Source: DASVUC01 sp038237225
GTDB taxonomy: Bacteria > Planctomycetota > Phycisphaerae > Tepidisphaerales > Tepidisphaeraceae
DNA: 64,000 nt
Direction of reading: 5' to 3'
Assembly (NCBI GenBank): GCA_038237225.1
Contig: JBBRYX010000007.1
Coordinates: 124,001 to 188,000, forward strand
In this document: piece by piece, positions 1-8,736 of the stretch
How positions within the stretch are numbered: the stretch's first letter is position 1
How the letters are laid out: the number at the start of each line of letters is the position of its first letter
Position numbers and translations under genes: made by a program
The notes under the pieces: model-generated
Database searches by the model: none
The model's input: the letters and a program-made list of their open reading frames with translations, nothing else
What the model was told of the DNA's origin: nothing

Positions 1-602
1 TCCAGCAGCACCGGGATCCCCATTCCTCCAAGCGTCGCCAACCCCATCAGCACCCCATGCGTCCGCCAATCCAGCACGCCCGGCAACGTCCCGAGCACGA
101 TCCCACAATTGCCGAAAGCGCTCGCTGCCTGCACCGCCGCCGCCGCGATAGGCCGCATCGGATCCGCAAGCAGCGCCGTCCCCGCGAACACCGAAAGCAC
201 ATACCACAAAACCGTCCCCGCGATCACCTCCCGATCCGAGAACCGCATTGCCGCCACGCGCACCACCGCCAGCCCTCCCACGATCAGCGCAAACAAAGTG
301 CCGACGACCATCAAGCCCACCACCACAACCTGCCCGCCGGCCCCATAGCGATCGATCGCCGTCGTCTGGGAAAATCCCGTCAGCGTCGCCGTGTTCATCA
401 CCGAAAACACCGCACGCTCGAAGCTCAATTCATTCCCCGCGATCGTCGCCCCCGGCACCCGCAGCAACACAAATCCCGCCACCAGCGAAACCAAAAACGC
501 AGCCGTCCCCCAAAGCGCAACCGTCGCTCCCTCCCGCCGCGCCGACAGCGGGAGGGGGGAGACGCTTTCGTAGTCATTCGCCTTGAGCGCCGCTCGACTC
601 AT
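1..602 (-). CDS. TrkH/KtrB-family potassium uptake protein, N-terminal part (cut by window edge)
   Basis: Reading the minus strand from the ATG at 602 gives an open frame of 200 codons that runs off the window, so the C-terminus is missing. The protein is hydrophobic. Two stretches resemble the pore loops of the TrkH/KtrB superfamily: an NTATLTGF segment followed by a D-x-YG-x-GGQ helix start, and a later SAFGNCGIVLG segment. These proteins form the membrane channel subunit for K+ (or Na+/K+) uptake and normally work with a cytoplasmic TrkA/KtrA ring, which would lie outside this window. The gene starts 8 bp after the stop of hisI on the same strand, so the two are probably co-transcribed. 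The family call is firm; the choice between Trk and Ktr is open. Confidence 0.75.
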   Translation of the reverse strand, partial: MSRAALKANDYESVSPLPLSARREGATVALWGTAAFLVSLVAGFVLLRVPGATIAGNELSFERAVFSVMNTATLTGFSQTTAIDRYGAGGQVVVVGLMVVGTLFALIVGGLAVVRVAAMRFSDREVIAGTVLWYVLSVFAGTALLADPMRPIAAAAVQAASAFGNCGIVLGTLPGVLDWRTHGVLMGLATLGGMGIPVLL

Positions 603-610
603 CCCATCCA

Positions 611-1000
611 CTACTTCTTATAAACCGCTTCCGGATCAAACACCCGCTCGGCCACGATCTTCCAATCGCTCCCACCCGCTTCATACGTTCGAAAAAAGCA
701 ACTCCGATACCCCTCATGGCATGCCCCGCCCTCCTGCTCCACCTTGATCACCACGGCATCCTGATCGCAATCCGTCCGAATCTCCTTCACCCACTGAAAA
801 TGCCCGCTCGTCTCACCCTTGAGCGCCACCCTCCCCCGGCTGCGGCTAAAAGTATGCACCTTCCCCGTCTCGATCGTCCTCTCCAGCGCTGCACGATTGA
901 TATAAGCGACTACAAGCACCTCCCCATTCATCACATCCTGCACGACCAGGGGGATCAGCCCACTCGCGTCAAATCTCAACTTGTCCAGCTGAGCGTTCAT
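611..1000 (-). CDS. hisI: Phosphoribosyl-AMP cyclohydrolase
   Basis: A 129-residue protein of the usual length for monofunctional HisI, which opens the purine ring of phosphoribosyl-AMP in the third step of histidine synthesis. Visible signatures are the FDASGLIPLVVQD start, the VAYINRAAL segment, the Mg-binding DCDQDA motif, and the zinc-binding cysteines of DCDQDA and GGACHEGYRSCFFR. There is no fused HisE (phosphoribosyl-ATP pyrophosphatase) domain, so that enzyme must be encoded elsewhere. The gene lies between the toxin-antitoxin-like pair upstream and the potassium transporter gene downstream on the same strand. No other his gene is in the window. Confidence 0.95.
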   Translation of the reverse strand: MNAQLDKLRFDASGLIPLVVQDVMNGEVLVVAYINRAALERTIETGKVHTFSRSRGRVALKGETSGHFQWVKEIRTDCDQDAVVIKVEQEGGACHEGYRSCFFRTYEAGGSDWKIVAERVFDPEAVYKK

Positions 1001-1048
1001 ATAGCCTTCTCACTAAAACGTTCATTACTCCTGCACAACACAAGCGCA

Positions 1049-1252
1049 TTATCCAGGGCGTCTCGCGATCAACTTCTGAACCTTTGGCACCAGTTCAACC
1101 GGAACGGCCATCATCGTCATATGGGTGCTTCGATACGCCGCCTCATCCTCAGCGGCAGCATCGTCCTCACTTTGGTTGTCGAAATGTGAGACCAAAGCTT
1201 TCACCTGTTTGTCATTCCAACCCTTCGGGAATTTCACTTTTGGCTTTTTCAT
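1049..1252 (-). CDS. Small antitoxin-like protein, partner of the frameshifted upstream gene
   Basis: A 67-residue charged protein. It begins with a lysine-rich PKGWNDKQVKALVSHF segment, has an acidic middle (QSEDDAAAEDEAA) and ends with VPVELVPKVQKLIARR. Small proteins of this pattern are often found next to DUF4258-type genes and resemble antitoxins; that is recollection, not a search result. Its ATG overlaps the stop codon of the upstream gene (ATGA at 1249-1252), so translation was probably coupled. The partner is broken by a frameshift, so this gene may be left without a working toxin. Confidence 0.6.
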   Translation of the reverse strand: MKKPKVKFPKGWNDKQVKALVSHFDNQSEDDAAAEDEAAYRSTHMTMMAVPVELVPKVQKLIARRPG

Positions 1253-1535
1253 CGTTCACCTCGCCCACGCATTCTTCGCTTGAACGCACGCAACGGTTTG
1301 CCACGAAGATCAAACGCGGTCACTACAAATACTCCATCCCCAACATCGTCCGGGACACAAACGACTTTCAATACCCTTCCCGCTCGGGTTCTTCCCAACA
1401 CAATTCTAGAATTGCGCGGTCCCGGAAGGTTCTCCGCCGGCCGCCGCAAAACCTCCCCAACTTCCAAGTCCGTCCTCCATGAGCATAAATATGCGACAAA
1501 TCCGAATCAGGGGCGGGAAAGAATCTTATTTGCAA
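1249..1535 (-). pseudogene. DUF4258-like small protein (possible toxin), split by a frameshift
   Basis: Two reading frames join into one plausible protein. From a TTG start at 1535, which has an AGGAG site 8 nt upstream, the frame reads MQIRFFPAPDSDLSHIYAHG. At about 1474-1481 the homology moves to another frame that continues LEVGEVLRRPAENL, then RIVLGRTRAGRVLKVVCVP and VFVVTAFDLRGKPLRAF, and ends in an arginine-rich tail. Restoring one base gives about 95 residues, a normal size for this kind of protein. The cause is either a real one-base deletion, making it a pseudogene, or a sequencing or assembly error. It overlaps the next gene by four bases. The toxin role is inferred from gene pairing only. 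Confidence 0.6.
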
Positions 1536-1631
1536 TTCGACCTCTCCTGTCAGTTTATCCGATCCGCATCACGTTGACACCCACTCCTCCTCCCGTAGCA
1601 TCACCCGCGCTGTCATAACCAGGAGTTTCCC

Positions 1632-2909
1632 GTGATCAAAAAAACAGTTACCGACATCGATGTCCGAGGCAAGAAAATCCTCATGCGCGTTGACTTTAAC
1701 GTTCCCCTCGAAGGCGACACCATCACCGACGACCGGAGGATCGTCCAGGCTATGCCCACGATCAAATCCGTCATCGAGCGTGGCGGACGCCTCATCCTCA
1801 TGTCCCACCTCGGCCGCCCCAAGGGCGCGCCCGATCCCAAATACTCCCTCAAGCCCGTCGCCCTTCGCCTCGCCCAACTCGTTAATCAATGTCACGCTGT
1901 CCCCGATCCCAAACATGAAGGCCGCAACACCACGGATCTTCACATCATGAAGGATCCCGCCGAAGCAACAGCGAACACCATGTCCGCAGTCCGCTTCGCC
2001 CCCGACTGCATCGGCCCTGAAGTCGAAAAAGCCGTAGCCGAGATGAAAGACGGCGACGTCCTCCTCCTCGAAAACCTCCGCTATCACAAGGGTGAAGAAA
2101 AAAACGACCGACAGTTCGCCCAGTCCCTCGCGAAACTCGGCGACATCTACATCAACGATGCTTTCGGAACCGCCCACCGCGAGCACGCCAGCACCTTCGG
2201 CGTCCCCCAGCTCATGCAAGGCAAGCCACGCGGCATCGGCTTCCTCATCCAGAAGGAACTCAAGTTCCTCGGCGAGGTCATCACGAGCCCCAAACGTCCC
2301 TTCGTCGCTATCCTCGGCGGCGCCAAAGTCTCCGACAAAATCAACGTCATCGAACAACTCCTGTCCAAAGCTGACACCCTCCTCATCGGTGGCGCGATGG
2401 CCTACACATTCTTCCTCGCCCAGGGAAAAGAAGTCGGTAAATCGCTCGTCGAGCGTGATAAAGTGGATCTCGCCAAAGCCCTCCTCGCCAAAGCCGGGAA
2501 CAAGATCAAGTTGCCTCTCGACACCGTCATCTCCAACGAAATGACCGACACAGCAAAAACTCAGATCGTCGAAGGCAACATCCCCGCCGACATGGAGGGT
2601 TTCGACATCGGCCCCAAAACCCGCGAGATTTACAACGTCGAGATCGCCAAAGCCAAAATCCTCATCTGGAACGGCCCCATGGGCGTCTTCGAGAAAAAGC
2701 CCTTCGCCGCCGGCACCCAATCCGTCGCCCAAGCCGTCGCCGACGCCACCACCAACGGCGCCACCACCATCATCGGCGGCGGAGACTCCGCCGCCGCCGT
2801 CGAACAGATGGGACTCGCCGACAAAGTCAGCCACGTCAGTACCGGAGGCGGCGCTTCGCTGGAATTCCTGGAGAACGGACATTTCGCGACCCTCGATATT
2901 CTCGATTAG
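1632..2909 (+). CDS. pgk: Phosphoglycerate kinase
   Basis: This enzyme transfers phosphate between 1,3-bisphosphoglycerate and ADP in glycolysis and gluconeogenesis. At 425 residues it is slightly longer than typical bacterial Pgk (about 390-400). The N-terminal substrate-binding signature RVDFNVPL is at about residues 19-26. SHLGRPKG and LENLRYHKGEE follow, then the nucleotide-domain motifs ILGGAKVSDK and WNGPMGVFE, and the C-terminal GGGDSAAAVE and STGGGASLEFL. The start is GTG, chosen because AGGAG lies 7 bases upstream and homology begins at once. The gene stands alone, with a small hypothetical gene 26 bp downstream. A 437-codon antisense frame over it is a codon-bias artefact. Confidence 0.97.
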   Translation: MIKKTVTDIDVRGKKILMRVDFNVPLEGDTITDDRRIVQAMPTIKSVIERGGRLILMSHLGRPKGAPDPKYSLKPVALRLAQLVNQCHAVPDPKHEGRNTTDLHIMKDPAEATANTMSAVRFAPDCIGPEVEKAVAEMKDGDVLLLENLRYHKGEEKNDRQFAQSLAKLGDIYINDAFGTAHREHASTFGVPQLMQGKPRGIGFLIQKELKFLGEVITSPKRPFVAILGGAKVSDKINVIEQLLSKADTLLIGGAMAYTFFLAQGKEVGKSLVERDKVDLAKALLAKAGNKIKLPLDTVISNEMTDTAKTQIVEGNIPADMEGFDIGPKTREIYNVEIAKAKILIWNGPMGVFEKKPFAAGTQSVAQAVADATTNGATTIIGGGDSAAAVEQMGLADKVSHVSTGGGASLEFLENGHFATLDILD

Positions 2910-2935
2910 TCGCGAATGAGTATACTTGAAGACTT

Positions 2936-3220
2936 ATGACCGTTTCGACCAGCATCACACTCTGGGATCGGGTAACCTCGCCGGGTCTCATCAATCTCCC
3001 TCCCGAAGCAGCCCGTTCAATTCTTCGCATGAAGCTCAAGCGCTCAGTCATCGAGCGCATTCATGAACTTTCAGCCATCACCAGGAAAGGGAGACTTATC
3101 AAAAGCCAACGCGCTGAGCTCGACCTTTATCTGCAAATTGGCCACCTGCTCACTCTTATGCACTCCCAGGCGCGCCTCGCGCTTAGGGCGCCGGCACGCA
3201 AGCGACGGAAATCGGCATGA
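2936..3220 (+). CDS. Small helical protein paired with an HNH nuclease
   Basis: A 94-residue protein with no catalytic motif I recognise. The C-terminal half looks helical and charged, with the pattern IHELSAITRKGRL, RAELDLYLQIGHLL and HSQARLAL. I recall similar small proteins directly upstream of HNH nucleases in other bacteria, but cannot verify it here. Its stop overlaps the start of the HNH gene by four bases (ATGA at 3217-3220), which indicates coupled translation and a joint function. The pair could be a small toxin-antitoxin or defence module. No ribosome binding site stands out. Confidence 0.6.
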   Translation: MTVSTSITLWDRVTSPGLINLPPEAARSILRMKLKRSVIERIHELSAITRKGRLIKSQRAELDLYLQIGHLLTLMHSQARLALRAPARKRRKSA

Positions 3221-3612
3221 ATCCCCACCTTCGCGCGCAGGTCCGCCGCCGTGCGCGAGGACGCTGCGAATACTGCCGCACCCCATTCCGCTACGACTCC
3301 ATCCCGCCAGAAATTGATCACGTCATCGCCGAGCAGCACGGCGGGCGGTCTGTTCTGGCCAATCTTGCTGTCGCGTGCGCTCATTGCAACAGTCACAAGG
3401 GACCCAACATCGCCAGCATCGAACCGGTTTCAGGGCAGCTTGTCCGTCTCTTCAACCCGCGCACCGATCATTGGTCCGATCATTTTCGATGGAACGGTCC
3501 ATTGCTCATAGGTCTGACCCTCGGAGGCCGGGCGACAATCCACGTTCTGGCAATCAACGACACCAATAAAACTGCGGCGCGCGCCTCTCTGATGGATGAA
3601 GGCGTATTCTAA
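3217..3612 (+). CDS. HNH endonuclease
   Basis: A 131-residue protein with a compact HNH nuclease fold. The first zinc knuckle CEYC is at about residues 19-22, followed by the metal-site IDHVIAEQHGG, the central asparagine in NLAVACAHC and the final histidine in CNSHKG. Proteins of this type nick or cut DNA with one metal ion. The region after the domain (about residues 70-131) has no recognised motif. Its start overlaps the stop of the 94-residue upstream partner. The target and biological role cannot be told from the sequence. Confidence 0.85.
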   Translation: MNPHLRAQVRRRARGRCEYCRTPFRYDSIPPEIDHVIAEQHGGRSVLANLAVACAHCNSHKGPNIASIEPVSGQLVRLFNPRTDHWSDHFRWNGPLLIGLTLGGRATIHVLAINDTNKTAARASLMDEGVF

Positions 3613-3627
3613 TACGGGAGCATTTGC

Positions 3628-4305
3628 ATGACGAATAACCCGTTCACCGCCATCCGGCCTCAGATCGGCGCGTCCATCCTTTCGGCGCGCTTCGAGCGCC
3701 TGGCGGACGAGATCGCCGATGTCCTCCGTGCTGGCTCCGACTTCCTCCATCTCGACATCATGGACGGCCACTTCGTCCCCAACATCTCCTTCGGCCCCGC
3801 GATCTGCGCCGCTGCCCGTCGCGCCGCCCCCGATGCCTTCCTCGACGCCCATCTCATGATCTCCGATCCCCTCCGCTACGCATCCGCGTTCCTCAAATCC
3901 GGCATCGACGCCATCACCTTCCACATCGAAACTACCCAGGACCCAGCCGCCACCGCGCGCGAAATCCGCTCCCTGGGCTGTAAACACGTCGGCATCACCC
4001 TCAACCCGCCCACCCCCATCGAATCCATCTACTCCGCGCTCGAACATGTCGATCACGTCCTCATCATGTCCGTCAACCCCGGCTTCTCCGGTCAGAAATT
4101 CATCCCCGACGCGTTGAAAAAGTGTGAGCAAATCAAGAAGCGTCTCAACCCAAACCAGCGCCTGGAAATCGACGGCGGTATTAACCCCGGCACCATCACC
4201 AGCGCCAAAAACGCCGGCGTAGACTGGTTCGTCGTCGCCAGCGCGATCTTCGATCAACCCAACCGCAAAGCCGCCATCGCACAACTTCGCGAGCGCCTCA
4301 GATAG
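3628..4305 (+). CDS. rpe: Ribulose-phosphate 3-epimerase
   Basis: A TIM-barrel enzyme that interconverts ribulose 5-phosphate and xylulose 5-phosphate in the pentose phosphate pathway. The length of 225 residues is normal. Family motifs in order are IGASILSARF near the N-terminus, LDIMDGHFVPNISFGP with the metal and catalytic residues, LDAHLMI, MSVNPGFSGQKF and the phosphate-binding EIDGGI. It follows the HNH gene by 15 bp but is probably unrelated to it. The intergenic sequence ahead of accD carries a heptamer repeat. Confidence 0.96.
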   Translation: MTNNPFTAIRPQIGASILSARFERLADEIADVLRAGSDFLHLDIMDGHFVPNISFGPAICAAARRAAPDAFLDAHLMISDPLRYASAFLKSGIDAITFHIETTQDPAATAREIRSLGCKHVGITLNPPTPIESIYSALEHVDHVLIMSVNPGFSGQKFIPDALKKCEQIKKRLNPNQRLEIDGGINPGTITSAKNAGVDWFVVASAIFDQPNRKAAIAQLRERLR

Positions 4306-4370
4306 CGCAATACAGGAAGGTTACCGCGACCGCGGGGAGCGTTCCCGACGTCAATTCAAGTACCCATCCC

Positions 4371-4400
4371 TTTACGTTTTACGTTTTACGTTTTACGTTC
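4371..4400. repeat. Heptamer tandem array, ACGTTTT unit
   Basis: Four consecutive units with a period of exactly 7 bp (unit ACGTTTT) end five bases before the accD ATG. There is no purine-rich ribosome binding site between the array and the start codon. The same unit or its close variant ACGTTTC recurs at about 15.0, 23.6, 35.2 and 54.9 kb. Confidence 0.9.
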
Positions 4401-4405
4401 TCTTT

Positions 4406-5263
4406 ATGTCTCAAGCCCCGCAGAGCGATTCCGGCCCCCGTTTGCCCAAACCCGATGACCGCCAGTCGATGATTCCTGAAGGTCTCTGGCTTCGCTGCCC
4501 CGAGTGTGGCGAGATGCTCTTCCGCAAAGTCGTCGAAGACGCCGGTCACGTCTGCCCGAGCTGCGATTACCATTTTCGGATCTCCGCACAGACACGGGTT
4601 GATCTCCTCCTCGACACGGGCAGCTTCGAGGAAATGTTTGACGACATCGAACCCGCCGATCCGCTGAAGTTCATCGACAAGAAAGCCTACAAGGACAGGC
4701 TGGTTTCCGAGCAGAAGAAGACCGGCAACAAGGACGCCGTCCTCTGCGGCAAAGGCTTCATCAAGGGTCGCCCGCTGATGCTGGCCGTGATGGATCCCGA
4801 GTTCATGATGGGCTCCATGGGCTCGGTCGTCGGGGAAAAAATCACGCTCACCATCGAAGCGGCGGCTGACGAAAAGCTTCCCCTCGTCATCGTCAGTTGC
4901 TCGGGTGGCGCCCGCATGCAGGAGTCAACCCTCTCGCTCATGCAGATGGCGAAGACCAGCGCGGCGCTTGCGAAGCTTGATGATCAAGCCGGTTTGTTTA
5001 TCTCTCTGCTCGCCGATCCCACCACCGGCGGCGTCACCGCATCCTTCGCGATGCTCGGTGACTTCATCATCGCTGAGCCGAAGGCTCTAATCGGTTTCGC
5101 CGGCCCGCGAACGATCTGGAACACCATCAAAGTCGAGCTTCCTGAGGGATTTCAGAGAAGCGAATTTCTGGAAGAACATGGTTTCGTCGATTTTGTCGTG
5201 CACCGCAAAGACCTTCGAAGTGAGATCGCCCGCCTCGTCGACTTTTGCGGCAGTAGGCGATAG
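4406..5263 (+). CDS. accD: Acetyl-CoA carboxylase carboxyltransferase, beta subunit
   Basis: AccD and AccA form the carboxyltransferase that moves CO2 from biotin to acetyl-CoA, the first committed step of fatty acid synthesis. The N-terminal four-cysteine zinc ribbon is at about residues 30-52 (CPEC and CPSC pairs). It is followed by the crotonase-like core with FMMGSMGSVVGEKI, SCSGGARMQE, LADPTTGGVTASFA and FAGPRTIWNTI. The length of 285 residues is normal. accA is not adjacent, and the fab cluster lies about 26 kb away. The start lacks a clear ribosome binding site because a heptamer array occupies the leader. It converges on the DUF4175 gene with a 12-bp gap. Confidence 0.96.
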   Translation: MSQAPQSDSGPRLPKPDDRQSMIPEGLWLRCPECGEMLFRKVVEDAGHVCPSCDYHFRISAQTRVDLLLDTGSFEEMFDDIEPADPLKFIDKKAYKDRLVSEQKKTGNKDAVLCGKGFIKGRPLMLAVMDPEFMMGSMGSVVGEKITLTIEAAADEKLPLVIVSCSGGARMQESTLSLMQMAKTSAALAKLDDQAGLFISLLADPTTGGVTASFAMLGDFIIAEPKALIGFAGPRTIWNTIKVELPEGFQRSEFLEEHGFVDFVVHRKDLRSEIARLVDFCGSRR

Positions 5264-5275
5264 GGATGCGCGGTT

Positions 5276-8200
5276 CTACTCATCGCTCGACGGCGGCGTT
5301 ACCTTCCCCAGGTTCATCGCCTCGAAGTAAGCCTTCACGGAATCCTCAAATCCCTTCGGCGGAACGCCCCGTTCGCCTGCGCTTGCGGCGCCCGTTCCGG
5401 CGATTCCAACATCCTGACCTGCCGGCTCATCCCACAGCGCCTTCGCCAAGGCGGGCAACCGCATCGCCCGCGCCAGTGCGGCCGCGTGCACCGCTTCATC
5501 CCACGCGCGCCGCAATCCAAGCAGGGCGGCACTGGTTTCTCTTAATGTTGGACCGAACTGCACATCTTTTTGTGCAAGCATATCGCTCGCCCGTTGCGCG
5601 TGAAACTGCGCTGTTGACAGCGCATCCGCCTCGACAATCGCCTCCGCCGCCTCGAGCAGCATCGGCCGCACTTCTTGCACGGCTGCTCCCAAGTCTGCTG
5701 TATCAACCGCATGATCTGAATCTTCTGTCAACCTATTCACAATCTCCGCAACCCGCGGCAACAGACGGGTTTCCATTGTTGGGAACACCACCGCGGACGA
5801 TCCGAGATATCGCCTCATTTCCTCAAGCGTCGCCTGCATTCGTCGTGATTGCAGGTCGAGTTCATCAGCCTTTGCCTGGGCATCTTGTGGTGTTCGCGTC
5901 ACCTGTAGAAGTGCTTCTAACATCGCCTCAAGCGCCAAACACTTGCGCGCTGCCGCCAGGCGTGCGCCTTCACCGGGGCGCCCTGCAAGCGTCACCGTCG
6001 CGACCAGTGATCCCGCTAGTTTTCCTTGCCGATCCGCGAGTGCTCCAACGGGAGACGATGTGCTGGCGACCTGCTCCAACTGCCGGCCGATCGCATCCTG
6101 CTGCTGGACCAGTGCATCGAGCGCCTGCACCAGCTCCATCGCCCGCTCCGTTTCGGTCGATGCGAAGACGCTCCGCGCGCTCCGTCTGGCGGCCATGGTC
6201 ACCTCGCCTGCGAGTGCTCGATCGATGGCGAGGGCATTCGAGAAATTGCGCAGCAGAGTTTCCGCGTTGGCATGAAGCGTCAGCGCCGCGAGTTGCCGGG
6301 CGGGCGTCTGTGCTGATTGAGGCACATCATTCGCCCACTCCGCCAATTGCTGTCTTGCGGATGCCACCTCATCCGATTCAACTGATGGAGATCGCGGAGA
6401 ACCCTTTCGCATGAGATGCTCCCGCTGAAGGAGCGCCAACACGGATGGGAAGCGCGCTGCCGCGAGAGCTGGCGATTGCGGATTGCGGGTCGTTTCAAAA
6501 CTCGCCATCGCCATTGCGGCGCGTTGGAGGTCACGCGCCCAAATGAGATCTCCGTCTCGACGAGCCGTTTCCACATGCGCGGCAGTCTCTAACCGCTCCA
6601 CCATTGCTCCATCGCGCCGACTATGCAGCAACCCGTCAAACCATGCGATGCCGGCCTCGCCATAATCCACGGCCGATCGATCCGCCTCGTCCCAGGCTTT
6701 GGTCCGTTGCGCCAACAGGTCGCGCGCATCATTTTGCCGGCCGTCGATCCGCAGCGCTGTAAGCCTCGCCTGCACATCATTTTCAAGCCGCGTGATGCGC
6801 TTCTTCGCCTGCTCGATTGGAAGCGCATTCCCTGAAGGGAGCTTCGCCCGCACCGTTGCCAGGTTTTCTAAATCCAACAGAAGGTTCCGAGCGTTTTGCG
6901 CCGCGGCCAACGTCTTCAGGCTCCGCGAGAATTTCTGGAGTCGCGCCGACTGGGATGAAATGTCATTCGAGTCGATGGAAATTACTTGTGCTGCCTCGTC
7001 GGCCATTCTCGCGAGAACGTCCGCATCGGCTGCTGAAGAACAGGCGCGAACCGCCCGCAACAGGCTTGTTTTCAGCCTCTCCGCCGTCGTGAGCGTCTCT
7101 CGGTTATCTGCTTTCTGCTGAAGCTTGTCGGCGAGTTCCGCCGCCGACGCGATCGACGCGGCCATGGCGCGGTCATCGCTCGCAACGGATTGAGGCGCTG
7201 CAATGATCGAAATCGGTTCGCTCAACCCACTCTGCCCATTCCGGTCTTCTGCGCGCATCCGGACGCTCGCGAAATCGCCGACGTTTAGATTCAGGGCGCC
7301 CAGATCGAGCAGGCATTCTCCCGCCTGCCGCCGCAAGTCTCCGGTCAATCGCACCGAAAGATCCCGCCCGGGGACATAGTAACCCGGCGCCTCATCGGCA
7401 TCGCGTGCCCGCCTGGTTCCAAACGGATTCACGCGAACATGAATCTCGAGCGCGCCCAGCGCAAAGTCATCCGCAACGTCGTAAGTCAAACGGAGTATCG
7501 CCGCCGGCTCTAACCATTGATCGTCGGCCGGCGCCAGCAACCGCGCCACCGGCGCTCGATCCGGCGCCACCTTGATCGTCAGATGACTTGGACCCGAACC
7601 CACCATGCCGCGCGTGCTGCTCAACCCCAATTCGTAGCTCGAGTCCCTGGTGATCGCAATCGTTGCCTCGCGTACGTTCGGATCGTTGGTTGGCTTCATC
7701 ACCAGCGTCTGCGTACCCACGGTCATGGTCGCCGCCGCCAGCGGCTCACTCGAATGCGCGCGGATTGTCGCCTTGGTCCCCGCCGGGCCTTCGATCATTC
7801 CATCACTGTTGCTCATCCGCGCCGGCGAGAGTCCGGTATATGCCGGGTACTCGTAGAGAATCTCAAAGTCGCTCACGACCGGCTTGCGCAGGACGCGCAT
7901 GTGATACACATCGCTCTCGGCATCGCCGCCTGTGACGACATAGTCGAAATCCTGATCGACGCCCGCGAGCGAGCTGACAAATATCCCATCGGGATCTGCC
8001 GCCATGTTGGTGGATATCCAGTCGTGGCCTTGGCGGCGGGTGTGCAGCGTCACCGGATCGTCGCCTAAGCGTTTAACCCGCACCTTCACCTGCAACGACT
8101 GCCCCTCGACGAGATCCATATCGCCCGGGGAGATTAACAGCTTGGTCGTCGTCGCCGGCCGGACACCGCTTAGCGGCTCGAAGAACCGCAACGCGAGCGT

Positions 8201-8731
8201 TGGCATATCCAGATGTGGGATTGTCCACAATCCGGCGATGATGACCGCCATTGCCCCGAGCGCGATCCAAGGTCCCGCAACCCGTCTTGCCGGCAGAAGC
8301 TTTCGCGCATCGTGCATGCGTAGCTCATCGGCGAGCTCCGTCGCCACCCGTTCGAGCATTAACGTTGATCCACGGTAACGCTCCGCGCCCAGCGTGCGAG
8401 ATGTAACCGTTACCAGACGCTCGCCGCAGCATCGTTCCCGCCGCTCGATCAAACTCGCGACTTCATTCCAGTCGGTTCCTCCCCAAAACCAGCTTCGGAT
8501 CACCCTTGCCAGGATCGCCAGAGGAATGCCGAAGCTTGCGAACAACAACGCGAGCCTGACGCCGCCCAACAGTCCAAGGATTCGATCGATCAGACAGCTT
8601 AACAGGGCGAAAATGATCCAGGCCAGAAGCGCCAATCCCACTCGCGTTGCCACGCGCTGGCGCAAACGACGCGCGGCAAAACCACTCATGAACTGCCGCA
8701 GCGAAATTGGCAACACATCCAACGCCGTCAT
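5276..8731 (-). CDS. DUF4175-family membrane protein
   Basis: A very large protein (about 1,150 residues) with two membrane segments near the N-terminus (VGLALLAWIIFALLSCLI and LALLFASFGIPLAILARVI) and a third at about residues 150-170. A long periplasmic region follows. It contains beta-rich, Ig-like stretches and then long charged helices with many alanines and glutamines, probably coiled coil. DUF4175 proteins are usually encoded last in MoxR/DUF58/BatA clusters, as here; their role is unknown, perhaps a scaffold on the outer face of the membrane. The ATG at 8731 was chosen; a GTG at 8740 overlaps the upstream stop and is an alternative. The coding frame also extends to 8770, but that part lies inside the upstream gene. 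Confidence 0.8.
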   Translation of the reverse strand: MTALDVLPISLRQFMSGFAARRLRQRVATRVGLALLAWIIFALLSCLIDRILGLLGGVRLALLFASFGIPLAILARVIRSWFWGGTDWNEVASLIERRERCCGERLVTVTSRTLGAERYRGSTLMLERVATELADELRMHDARKLLPARRVAGPWIALGAMAVIIAGLWTIPHLDMPTLALRFFEPLSGVRPATTTKLLISPGDMDLVEGQSLQVKVRVKRLGDDPVTLHTRRQGHDWISTNMAADPDGIFVSSLAGVDQDFDYVVTGGDAESDVYHMRVLRKPVVSDFEILYEYPAYTGLSPARMSNSDGMIEGPAGTKATIRAHSSEPLAAATMTVGTQTLVMKPTNDPNVREATIAITRDSSYELGLSSTRGMVGSGPSHLTIKVAPDRAPVARLLAPADDQWLEPAAILRLTYDVADDFALGALEIHVRVNPFGTRRARDADEAPGYYVPGRDLSVRLTGDLRRQAGECLLDLGALNLNVGDFASVRMRAEDRNGQSGLSEPISIIAAPQSVASDDRAMAASIASAAELADKLQQKADNRETLTTAERLKTSLLRAVRACSSAADADVLARMADEAAQVISIDSNDISSQSARLQKFSRSLKTLAAAQNARNLLLDLENLATVRAKLPSGNALPIEQAKKRITRLENDVQARLTALRIDGRQNDARDLLAQRTKAWDEADRSAVDYGEAGIAWFDGLLHSRRDGAMVERLETAAHVETARRDGDLIWARDLQRAAMAMASFETTRNPQSPALAAARFPSVLALLQREHLMRKGSPRSPSVESDEVASARQQLAEWANDVPQSAQTPARQLAALTLHANAETLLRNFSNALAIDRALAGEVTMAARRSARSVFASTETERAMELVQALDALVQQQDAIGRQLEQVASTSSPVGALADRQGKLAGSLVATVTLAGRPGEGARLAAARKCLALEAMLEALLQVTRTPQDAQAKADELDLQSRRMQATLEEMRRYLGSSAVVFPTMETRLLPRVAEIVNRLTEDSDHAVDTADLGAAVQEVRPMLLEAAEAIVEADALSTAQFHAQRASDMLAQKDVQFGPTLRETSAALLGLRRAWDEAVHAAALARAMRLPALAKALWDEPAGQDVGIAGTGAASAGERGVPPKGFEDSVKAYFEAMNLGKVTPPSSDE

Positions 8732-8736
8732 CACGG

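Noticed and set aside
1569..2882. 437-codon open frame antisense to pgk
   Set aside because: It mirrors the strongly C-ending codons of pgk and has no recognisable protein; pgk is certain on the other strand.
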